A stretch of 5,711 bases of DNA from NCBI GenBank assembly GCA_024640925.1, contig JAHEEB010000336.1, forward strand, positions 1-5,711, in the 5' to 3' direction. Position 1 is the first letter of the stretch, and the number at the start of each line of letters is the position of its first letter. The notes below the pieces were generated by a model that worked only from the letters and a program-made list of their open reading frames with translations, ran no database searches and was not told where the DNA came from. Of this stretch, positions 1 to 5,429 are shown one piece after another. The translations under genes were made by a program, and so were the position numbers. Origin of the DNA: Bacteroidota bacterium. GTDB lineage: Bacteria; Bacteroidota; Bacteroidia; Bacteroidales; UBA10428.

Positions 1-960
1 ACAGACCCCCTGGTTGGTTATCCGATTTATGGCAATAAATCCTCGGCCTTGCAGGCAGGTGTTTATATCCAGGAAGAATGGCGACCTATTGAAAAGCTCA
101 CCCTTCGTGGAGGCTTAAGATACGCTTACATTGAAAACACAATTGATTTAATGAACAGCATTAACCCTGAAGATAAAAATTTATCATGGAGCAAGCTCTT
201 ATGGAGTGCAGGTGCGAGATACAGGATAAATGACAGGATTGCTCTTTATACAAACGGTGGAAGCAGTTTTAGTGCACCCGGTCTTAAATCGATTGGTGGC
301 ACAATATCCATTAGTGAATTTGGGGTTACAGGTCACAACGGCCAATTACCCAATCCTAACCTTAAACCGGAAAATGGTACAGGGTTAGATGCCGGAGTGG
401 ATTGTAAACTTCCGTTCCATCTAAAATTGAGTGTTCGTGGATTCTATACACTCCTTCAGGATGGAATTATTGATAATATTGTTAGTCAGAATCCTTCGCA
501 AACACAGTCGATAAACGCCGAATCAACATCTAAAGGGGGCGAAATTGAGGTTTCACAACGAATCAGTTCAGCAATTACATGGTATTTTAATGCTACATAC
601 ATGATTACAAATATCAAAAACAAAGTAAACTCAGACCAAAACAATGTTGAAGTACCTTTTTCGCCAAAATCTATTGCGAATATTGGAGGAAGTTATAATA
701 CACCATTCGGACTTTCATTCGTACCTTCGCTCAACTACAATGGTGGTTTTTATGATGGAATATCAAAAACCGACCGTCAATGGTACACTCAGGGTTTAAT
801 ATTGAATATTTATATTTCTCAACAACTTGCTAAAAGCGATGTGTACAAAGTAGAGTTTTTTTCTCAACTCTATAATATCACCAATAACAACTTCAATTTA
901 CCCTGGCAATTTATGAATCCCGGATTCTCCGGCATGTTTGGTATGAAAGTAACTTTTTAA
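1..960 (+). CDS. TonB-dependent outer-membrane receptor, C-terminal beta-barrel part (5' end outside window)
   Basis: The reading frame is open from base 1, so the gene starts upstream; 319 codons are visible, followed by TAA at 958-960. The TTG at 49 is inside the frame and is not taken as the start. The visible part has the alternating polar/aromatic strands of an outer-membrane beta-barrel. It includes the typical phrases 'EEWRPIEKLTLRGGLRY', a barrel segment with 'LKPENGTGLDAGV' (the 'NPNLKPE' motif common in TonB-dependent receptors), 'STSKGGEIEVS' and 'QLYNITNNNFN', and it ends in Phe, as expected for BAM-inserted barrels. Family knowledge: such receptors import siderophores, cobalamin, glycans or other ligands using TonB/ExbBD energy. 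The plug domain and TonB box are not in the window, so the ligand cannot be inferred. Only 29 bp separate it from the YfiR-like gene, suggesting one transcript. Confidence is high for the family and none for the substrate. Confidence 0.9.
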   Translation, partial: TDPLVGYPIYGNKSSALQAGVYIQEEWRPIEKLTLRGGLRYAYIENTIDLMNSINPEDKNLSWSKLLWSAGARYRINDRIALYTNGGSSFSAPGLKSIGGTISISEFGVTGHNGQLPNPNLKPENGTGLDAGVDCKLPFHLKLSVRGFYTLLQDGIIDNIVSQNPSQTQSINAESTSKGGEIEVSQRISSAITWYFNATYMITNIKNKVNSDQNNVEVPFSPKSIANIGGSYNTPFGLSFVPSLNYNGGFYDGISKTDRQWYTQGLILNIYISQQLAKSDVYKVEFFSQLYNITNNNFNLPWQFMNPGFSGMFGMKVTF

Positions 961-989
961 GTAAAAAAATAGTATTATGACAAGCGCTG

Positions 990-1550
990 ATGAATAGAAA
1001 TCAAACACATATAAATTTCAGTTTACAGATTATAATTGTATTCCTTTTTATTTTTCTATTGGGTTCCGGCACAATGCTCCAGGCGCAATCTGACGAACAG
1101 ACTATGAAAGCAGTTGCGTTAGAAAAATTATCGCTTTTTATATCGTGGCCCGAAAACACACCATCAAAAGAATTTGTAATTTGTGTATTGAATCAAAACC
1201 CACTTGGAGATATTCTCGAAGATGTGTATAAGGATAAGAAAATAAAAGACAAGAAAGTTAAAATTGTTAAAATAAAAAATCTTCAGGAGCTTACCGAATG
1301 TCAACTATTATTAATTCCTACGATTAATAAAAGTGAATTAAACAAAGTACTGAATTATGTAAAAGGAAAACCAATACTTACTATTTCAGATTCAGAAGGG
1401 TTCGCAGAAGCAGGTTGTTTTATAAACTTTTATGAATATGAAAACAAGCTTCGGTTTGAAATAAACCAGAAAAGTATGGAAAATGCAGGCTTTAAAATTG
1501 ATTACCGATTATTGAAAGTATCAAAAGTAATAAATCCTGTAATTGAATGA
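990..1550 (+). CDS. YfiR-like (DUF4154) secreted periplasmic protein
   Basis: This 186-residue protein has a hydrophobic N-terminal segment (about residues 10-28) and a plausible signal-peptidase site after 'LQA' (residue 32), so it is probably exported to the periplasm. The mature part has the YfiR/DUF4154 landmarks in order: 'KAVALEKLSLFISWP' (40-54), 'EFVICVLNQNPLGDILEDVYKD' region (61-82), a Lys-rich stretch, 'ECQLLLIP' (103-110), 'GKPILTISDSEGFAEAG' (126-142), 'INFYEYENKLRFEIN' (145-159) and 'GFKIDYRLLKVSKVI' (167-181). Three cysteines (65, 104, 143) could form disulfides. In Pseudomonas, YfiR is a periplasmic repressor of the diguanylate cyclase YfiN; the inferred role here is periplasmic control of the kinase encoded immediately downstream. 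ATG at 990 was chosen because it gives a complete signal peptide. The stop overlaps the next start in an ATGA arrangement, implying translational coupling. The family assignment is firm; the partner is inferred. Confidence 0.85.
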   Translation: MNRNQTHINFSLQIIIVFLFIFLLGSGTMLQAQSDEQTMKAVALEKLSLFISWPENTPSKEFVICVLNQNPLGDILEDVYKDKKIKDKKVKIVKIKNLQELTECQLLLIPTINKSELNKVLNYVKGKPILTISDSEGFAEAGCFINFYEYENKLRFEINQKSMENAGFKIDYRLLKVSKVINPVIE

Positions 1551-4306
1551 ATACATTTAAAAACATATCCATCAAAACAAAACTGGTAATTATCATTATA
1601 TCTACCAGTACAGTTGCTTTAATTGCCGGATTAGCCACATATCTGATTTTTGATATGGCTCGTGTTAAAAATGAGATGAAAAAAAACGCTATCCTCAATG
1701 CAACCATAGTTGGACAATATGCAGCTGCCCCTCTGCTTTTTGGTTACAAAGAAGAGGCCCTTGATATAATGTCTAAACTTAATACAATACCATCCGTAAT
1801 AGATGCCTGCTTATATAGTTCAGATTCTGATGAAATATTTGCTGCCTACCATAAAACAACAGATACTTCTTTTTGCTTTCCACATCTGCATGATGATGAA
1901 GCTTTATTCAAGGATGGTTTTTTGCATGTATTTTATGCCATTAAATATGAAGAAAAATATTGTGGGACAATTTATCTGCGAATCTCAGCCAGCGCTATTC
2001 ACGAAAAATTAAGAAATAGTATATTAATCATGTCATCGTTGATTTTATTAATTCTGATATCGGTATTTTTTATAGCATCCCGTTTACAAAAATTAATATC
2101 TTCACCAATATTAAACTTAGCCGAATTAACCGCCACTATTTCGCAAAATCAGGATTTTACTGTTCAACTAAAGCAACAGGGGAACGATGAAGTTGGCATC
2201 CTTTATCAACAGTTTAATAACCTGTTGTCTCAATTGTTGAAAAGACAAAATGAAAGGGACAAAGCAGAGGAAAAAATTGTTAAGCTTAATCGTGTTTATG
2301 TTGTATTAGGTAATGTAAACCAAGCAATAGTTCACGTTCGGAAAAAACAGGAACTTTTAGATAAAATTTGTCAGATAGCTATTAACGATGGGAATTTCAT
2401 TATGGCTTGGATCGGTATTGTCAACCCTGAAACAAATAAAGTTGAAGTAGTAGCTTCTTGTGGAAAAACGAATAACTATCTTGATAATATTAATATTGAT
2501 TTAAACAATACTATATATAGTCAGGGTCCAACCGGTAAATCAATTTTAACTGGTAAGCATGTTTTTTCCAATGATATTGCAAATGACAAAGCAATGATTC
2601 CATGGCGCGAAAAAGCCCTGAAAAATGGATATAAATCTTCCATATCATTGCCTTTTAAAACTTCGGGTAATTTAAGAGGAGCCTTATCGCTGTATTCAGG
2701 TGATGAGAATTATTTTAATGAAACCGAACTTGAATTACTCAACAAACTGGCAATGAATGTCTCATATGCTCTTGAATTTATTAAGATAGAAACTGAAAGA
2801 AAACAAATTGAAGAAGTCTTAAAAGAAAGCGAAGCTCACTTCCGGTATTTGTTTGAGCAAAATCCAGCCATTTTGCTGATATATGAATTAAGTAGTCTGA
2901 CAATGCTTGCAGTGAACGATGCTTTCATAAAACATTATGGATATACAAAAGAAGAAATACTATCCATGAAACTTACTGATCTATATCCGGAAAATGAGAA
3001 AGAAGCTATTACCAGTCTTATTAAGAAACTAATTGGACTTGTCTATGTAGGTGAATGGCATCATATAAAAAAGGATGGTACACAAATTACCATAGAGGTT
3101 AATTCGCATGGATTATCATTCCAAGGTCGTTCAGCACGCATTGGCGTTATTAATGATATTACAGAACGCAAACAGGCCGAAAAAGCTTTACGCGAAAGCG
3201 AGGAAAAATACCGACGCATTGTGGATACAGCAAACGAAGGTATTTGGACTCTTGACCAGGACACCCGCACCACTTTTGTTAACGCAAGAATGGCTGAAAT
3301 GCTTGGCTATAGCGACAATGAAATGATGATTGGCCGGCTAATAACGGACTTCATGTTTGAAGATGACTTGCCTGATCATTATGAAAAAATGGAACGCCGT
3401 CGAAAGGGTATATCTGAAAACTATGAACGTCGTTTCATGCATAAAGATGGGCATGCTGTGTGGACAATAGTTTCCGGGTCATCTATTTTAGATGATAAAA
3501 ACCTTTTTATGGGTACCGTTGGGATGATCACCAATATAACGAACCGTAAACAGGCTGAAGAAGAAATCTTAAAACTTAATTCGGAGTTGGAGAATCGTGT
3601 AATCGAACGCACAGCACAATTAGAATCGGCCAACAAAGAACTCGAAGCCTTTTCCTATTCCGTATCACACGATTTACGTGCACCCTTACGACATGTGAGT
3701 GGTTTTTTGGAATTGTTAACAAAACGCAATTTTGAGCAATTAGATGATAAGGGCAAACATTATGTTCAATCGATTTTGGAGGCTTCGAACCAAATGGGGG
3801 TTTTAATCGACGACTTGCTGAATTTCTCACGTGCAGGAAGAACGGAAATGAAGATGGACAGCATAGATATGAACCGCTTAATCAAAGATGCATTATCCAT
3901 ATTAGAAAATGAAACAATGGGAAGAACAATTGAATGGAAACTGGCTCCAATGCCCAATGTATATGCCGATTATTCCATGATGCGGCAAGTATGGGTAAAC
4001 CTGCTCGGTAATGCTATAAAGTATACCCGAAAAAGAAAGGTTGCCAAAATCGAAACAGGAATTACAACAGAAGCCGACGAAATTATTTTCTTTATTCGGG
4101 ATAATGGCGCAGGTTTCGATATGAATTATGCTCAAAAGCTTTTTGGTGTCTTCCAACGGTTACATCCCATGGAGGACTTTGAAGGAACAGGCATTGGATT
4201 AGCCAACGTCCGTCAGATTATTAAAAGGCATAAAGGTCGCACATGGGCAGAAGGAGAAGTTGACAAAGGAGCTACTTTTTATTTTTCATTGCCAAATAGG
4301 CATTAG
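1547..4306 (+). CDS. Membrane sensor histidine kinase: periplasmic sensor-HAMP-GAF-PAS-PAS-HisKA-HATPase
   Basis: The protein has 919 residues. Visible layout: TM1 (about 12-34), a periplasmic sensor region (about 36-155, resembling the CHASE8-type domain of YfiN, by context and length), TM2 (about 157-177), HAMP (about 178-232), GAF (about 255-410), PAS1 (about 425-540), PAS2 (about 550-667), a coiled coil (670-700), HisKA with phospho-accepting His708 in 'SVSHDLRAPLRH', and a HATPase domain. The HATPase domain has the N box (Asn818, Asn822), G1 'DNGAGF' (852-857), F box 'LFGVFQRLH' (865-873) and G2 'GTGIGL' (880-885). The catalytic parts match the phytochrome-type kinases that signal to Rcp1-like single-domain regulators, as found downstream at 4963. 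The start is fixed by the 4-bp overlap with the YfiR-like gene. Oddity: the family usually ends soon after 'GATFYFSLP'. Here the last codons (Arg, His and the TAG stop) come from the repeat that begins at 4297, so the original 3' end appears to have been replaced or abutted by the repeat. There is no receiver domain in the protein. Confidence 0.92.
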   Translation: MNTFKNISIKTKLVIIIISTSTVALIAGLATYLIFDMARVKNEMKKNAILNATIVGQYAAAPLLFGYKEEALDIMSKLNTIPSVIDACLYSSDSDEIFAAYHKTTDTSFCFPHLHDDEALFKDGFLHVFYAIKYEEKYCGTIYLRISASAIHEKLRNSILIMSSLILLILISVFFIASRLQKLISSPILNLAELTATISQNQDFTVQLKQQGNDEVGILYQQFNNLLSQLLKRQNERDKAEEKIVKLNRVYVVLGNVNQAIVHVRKKQELLDKICQIAINDGNFIMAWIGIVNPETNKVEVVASCGKTNNYLDNINIDLNNTIYSQGPTGKSILTGKHVFSNDIANDKAMIPWREKALKNGYKSSISLPFKTSGNLRGALSLYSGDENYFNETELELLNKLAMNVSYALEFIKIETERKQIEEVLKESEAHFRYLFEQNPAILLIYELSSLTMLAVNDAFIKHYGYTKEEILSMKLTDLYPENEKEAITSLIKKLIGLVYVGEWHHIKKDGTQITIEVNSHGLSFQGRSARIGVINDITERKQAEKALRESEEKYRRIVDTANEGIWTLDQDTRTTFVNARMAEMLGYSDNEMMIGRLITDFMFEDDLPDHYEKMERRRKGISENYERRFMHKDGHAVWTIVSGSSILDDKNLFMGTVGMITNITNRKQAEEEILKLNSELENRVIERTAQLESANKELEAFSYSVSHDLRAPLRHVSGFLELLTKRNFEQLDDKGKHYVQSILEASNQMGVLIDDLLNFSRAGRTEMKMDSIDMNRLIKDALSILENETMGRTIEWKLAPMPNVYADYSMMRQVWVNLLGNAIKYTRKRKVAKIETGITTEADEIIFFIRDNGAGFDMNYAQKLFGVFQRLHPMEDFEGTGIGLANVRQIIKRHKGRTWAEGEVDKGATFYFSLPNRH

Positions 4307-4320
4307 GGATTAGGCATTAG
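4297..4320 (+). repeat. Left copy of a 24-bp imperfect inverted repeat
   Basis: The reverse complement of 4297-4320 matches 4836-4859 at 22 of 24 positions by hand alignment, with an uninterrupted 12-bp core (4304-4315 against 4841-4852). The copy spans the last two codons and the stop of the kinase. Its mate starts two bases after the stop codon of the four-helix-bundle gene. The two copies bracket that gene and could be ends of a mobile cassette, or could reflect only the shared repeat family. Confidence 0.6.
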
Positions 4321-4340
4321 GATTAGGGATTAGACATTAG
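4297..4340 (+). repeat. Inverted-orientation heptad repeats at the kinase 3' end
   Basis: After TAG at 4297-4299 come units GCATTAG (4300-4306), GGATTAG (4307-4313), GCATTAG (4314-4320), a 6-bp GATTAG (4321-4326), GGATTAG (4327-4333) and ACATTAG (4334-4340). These are reverse complements of the CTAATGC and CTAATCC units found in the right-hand array. The kinase stop codon is the TAG of the first full unit. Because the period is 7, TAG at 4304, 4311 and 4318 falls in three different forward frames. A junction of about 11 bp (4341-4351) separates this block from the forward-oriented array. Confidence 0.85.
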
Positions 4341-4345
4341 TATGG

Positions 4346-4382
4346 CCCAGCCCACTGCCCACTGCCCACTGCCCACTGCCCA
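4346..4382 (-). other. Potential G-quadruplex motif on the minus strand (i-motif on plus)
   Basis: The plus strand has six CCC runs, at 4346, 4351, 4358, 4365, 4372 and 4379; the last five are spaced by the same four bases (ACTG). On the minus strand this reads as GGG tracts with uniform 4-nt loops, fitting the usual G3N1-7 pattern with more than four tracts. The minus strand is the template for all genes here, so a structure could stall polymerase between the kinase and the four-helix-bundle gene. Folding is inferred, not shown. Confidence 0.55.
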
Positions 4383-4470
4383 CTGCCTATTGCCTATTGC
4401 CTATTGCCCATTGCCTATTGCCCATTGCCTATTGCCTATTGCCTATTGCCTATTAACTAAAAACTAAAAA
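4352..4470 (+). repeat. Left array of 17 uninterrupted 7-bp tandem repeats
   Basis: Exactly 17 heptads with no indel. Unit order: CCACTGC five times (4352-4386), CTATTGC three times (4387-4407), CCATTGC (4408), CTATTGC (4415), CCATTGC (4422), CTATTGC three times (4429-4449), CTATTAA (4450), CTAAAAA twice (4457-4470). One C then precedes the ATG at 4472. Units vary at few positions, and identical units are clustered in blocks, as expected if the array grows by local slippage or unequal exchange. The A-rich last two units also serve as the leader of the downstream gene. Heptanucleotide short tandem repeats are known in cyanobacteria (STRR); I recognise this type as recurring in Bacteroidota but cannot cite a family name. 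Confidence 0.93.
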
Positions 4471-4477
4471 CATGATA
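4415..4477 (+). repeat. Direct repeat copy 1: array end plus start of the four-helix-bundle gene
   Basis: This 63-bp block matches 4906-4968 at 60 positions by hand alignment. The differences are two bases in the third-last heptad (CTATTAA against CTAATTA) and the base just before ATG (C against T). The repeat includes ATGATA, the first two codons of both downstream genes. The copies are offset by 491 bp, so recombination between them would remove the four-helix-bundle gene and one array's length while leaving a valid leader and start for the response regulator. Confidence 0.8.
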
Positions 4478-4834
4478 AAAACCTATAAAGATTTAAAAGT
4501 GTGGCAAAAAAGCCTTGATTTAGTTGAATTAATATACCAGATTACGGAAGAGCTACCTTCAAAAGAAAATTTCGGATTAGTTTCTCAAATGCAAAGAGCT
4601 TCCGTTTCAGTACCTTCAAATATTGCAGAAGGATATGGAAGGCAATCATCTGGTAGTTATGCTCAATTTCTTTCCATTGCCAGAGGCTCATTATTTGAAC
4701 TGGAAACACAAGTTGAATTGTGCTTTCGGTTAAAATACATCCGGAAAATTGAAACTGAAAAAATTTATACTATAATCACAGAAATCAGCAAAATGCTAAC
4801 AGTATTAATTTCTAAAATAAAAACAAAAAACTAA
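4472..4834 (+). CDS. Four helix bundle protein (23S rRNA intervening-sequence / S23 type, TIGR02436-like)
   Basis: This 120-residue protein has the family hallmarks: '[12 protein letters not shown]' (7-18), '[27 protein letters not shown]' region (28-54, with FGL, Gln39, Arg42 and the PSNIAEG signature), Arg57, '[15 protein letters not shown]' (66-80) and a final amphipathic helix (about 93-118). Length is normal for the family. Homologues form helical-bundle pentamers; one, Avd, assists reverse transcription in diversity-generating retroelements. Others sit in 23S rRNA intervening sequences, and most have no known function. Here there is no rRNA, reverse transcriptase or template/variable repeat pair, so it is a stand-alone member. 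It has no signal peptide and is likely cytoplasmic and nucleic-acid associated (inference). It starts directly after the left repeat array, and its stop (4832-4834) is followed one base later by the right array, with almost no other non-coding sequence. It does not resemble the signalling genes on either side, so it is probably not part of their pathway. Confidence 0.9.
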   Translation: MIKTYKDLKVWQKSLDLVELIYQITEELPSKENFGLVSQMQRASVSVPSNIAEGYGRQSSGSYAQFLSIARGSLFELETQVELCFRLKYIRKIETEKIYTIITEISKMLTVLISKIKTKN

Positions 4835-4835
4835 A

Positions 4836-4859
4836 CTATTGCCTAATCCCTACTGCCTA
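4836..4859 (-). repeat. Right copy of the 24-bp imperfect inverted repeat
   Basis: This is the mate of 4297-4320 in opposite orientation, with mismatches at only two positions. It begins two bases after the stop codon of the four-helix-bundle gene and is also the first part of the right heptad array. In RNA the two copies could pair and loop out the whole four-helix-bundle message; this is inferred from complementarity only. Confidence 0.6.
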
Positions 4860-4961
4860 ATGCCTATTAACTATTGCCCATTAACTATTAACTATTGCCT
4901 ATTGCCTATTGCCCATTGCCTATTGCCTATTGCCTATTGCCTAATTACTAAAAACTAAAAA
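4836..4961 (+). repeat. Right array of 18 uninterrupted 7-bp tandem repeats
   Basis: Exactly 18 heptads with no indel. Unit order: CTATTGC (4836), CTAATCC (4843), CTACTGC (4850), CTAATGC (4857), CTATTAA (4864), CTATTGC (4871), CCATTAA (4878), CTATTAA (4885), CTATTGC three times (4892-4912), CCATTGC (4913), CTATTGC three times (4920-4940), CTAATTA (4941), CTAAAAA twice (4948-4961). One T precedes the ATG at 4963. The 5' part is more diverged than the 3' part, which closely copies the end of the left array. Confidence 0.93.
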
Positions 4962-4968
4962 TATGATA
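4906..4968 (+). repeat. Direct repeat copy 2: array end plus start of the response-regulator gene
   Basis: Second copy of the 63-bp block at 4415-4477 (60 identities). It covers five CTATTGC/CCATTGC heptads, CTAATTA, two CTAAAAA units and the first two codons of the response regulator. The A-rich CTAAAAA pair sits where a ribosome-binding region would be, so the same leader serves two unrelated genes. Confidence 0.8.
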
Positions 4969-5409
4969 GAACTAAAAAAAATCTTATTAGCCGAAGACAA
5001 TCCCAAGGATATAGAACTTACCCTTGAGGCATTGGAAGATAGCCTCCTGGCAAACAGGGTGGTTGTTGTAAAAGATGGTGTTGAAACAATGGAATATCTG
5101 CGATGCGAGGGGCAATATGCCAACCGCGAACCTGGTCTGCCTTCCGTTTTATTGCTCGATATTAAGATGCCACGGAAAGATGGGATTGAGGTACTTCGTG
5201 AGATACGAAGTGACCCACAACTAAAATTACTCCCTGTAGTTATGCTCACTTCTTCACGAGAAGATAAAGATTTGTTGAACAGCTATTATTTGGGAGTAAA
5301 TGCATATGTTGTTAAACCCGTCAATTTTAACGGATTTATCGATGCTATAAAGCAATTGGGGATTTTTTGGGGTTTGGTTAACGAACTTCCCCCAGAGGTT
5401 AAACAATAA
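4963..5409 (+). CDS. Single-domain response regulator (Rcp1-type receiver)
   Basis: This 148-residue protein is almost entirely one receiver domain. Acidic pocket Glu11-Asp12 ('ILLAEDNPKD'), phosphoacceptor Asp66 in 'VLLLDIKMPRKDG', Thr96 in 'VVMLTSS', and Lys118-Pro119 in 'YVVKPVNF' are all present, so it should be phosphorylatable. The extended loop between helix 2 and strand 3 ('RCEGQYANREPGLPS') and the C-terminal extension 'FWGLVNELPP' are typical of the Rcp1 family that partners phytochrome-type histidine kinases. There is no output domain, so it presumably acts by protein-protein contact or as a phosphorelay intermediate. The upstream kinase at 1547-4306 has the matching catalytic type, but the repeat/four-helix-bundle cassette separates the two genes by 656 bp. 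ATG at 4963 follows the A-rich end of the right array and gives a full receiver fold. A second receiver gene follows after 20 bp. Confidence 0.92.
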   Translation: MIELKKILLAEDNPKDIELTLEALEDSLLANRVVVVKDGVETMEYLRCEGQYANREPGLPSVLLLDIKMPRKDGIEVLREIRSDPQLKLLPVVMLTSSREDKDLLNSYYLGVNAYVVKPVNFNGFIDAIKQLGIFWGLVNELPPEVKQ

Positions 5410-5429
5410 TAAACATAAAAACAATTTGC

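Larger units (their letters stand above)
4297..4962. mobile_element. Putative non-autonomous cassette: heptad arrays flanking a four-helix-bundle gene
   Basis: A 120-codon gene is enclosed by 7-bp repeat arrays, by an inverted repeat (4297-4320 and 4836-4859) and by a direct repeat (4415-4477 and 4906-4968). The unit separates a kinase from the Rcp1-type regulator that is its likely partner, which suggests later insertion. No transposase, integrase or reverse transcriptase is visible, so any mobility would rely on host or in-trans enzymes. True ends are uncertain: the left edge is set at the first repeat base inside the kinase gene and the right edge at the base before the regulator ATG. The alternative is repeat expansion around a resident gene. 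Confidence 0.4.

Noticed and set aside
977..997. Six-codon open frame (MTSADE) overlapping the YfiR-like start
   Set aside because: It could be a coupling peptide, but it is short enough to be chance, and no other sign of translation is visible.
4300..4340. Telomere-like GGGATTAGG repeats or plus-strand two-tetrad quadruplex
   Set aside because: The block is short, its units belong to the same heptad family as the arrays, and most G runs are only two bases.
4307..4471. Rho-independent terminator after the kinase
   Set aside because: No GC-rich hairpin with a following T run is present. Weak 8-bp pairings such as 4295-4302 with later TGCCTATT copies exist, but they are a by-product of the repeats.
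4472..4834. Avd of a diversity-generating retroelement
   Set aside because: The family is shared with Avd, but no reverse transcriptase, template repeat or adenine-variable repeat is visible in the window.
4472..4834. Intervening sequence within 23S rRNA
   Set aside because: No rRNA sequence surrounds the gene; the neighbours are protein-coding signalling genes.
4297..4961. CRISPR array
   Set aside because: The repeats are 7 bp, directly contiguous, without unique spacers, and no cas gene is present.
4835..4962. Bacteroidota promoter (TAnnTTTG with upstream TTG) before the response regulator
   Set aside because: The repeat gives many TATTG look-alikes but no proper TAnnTTTG element, so no promoter call is supportable.
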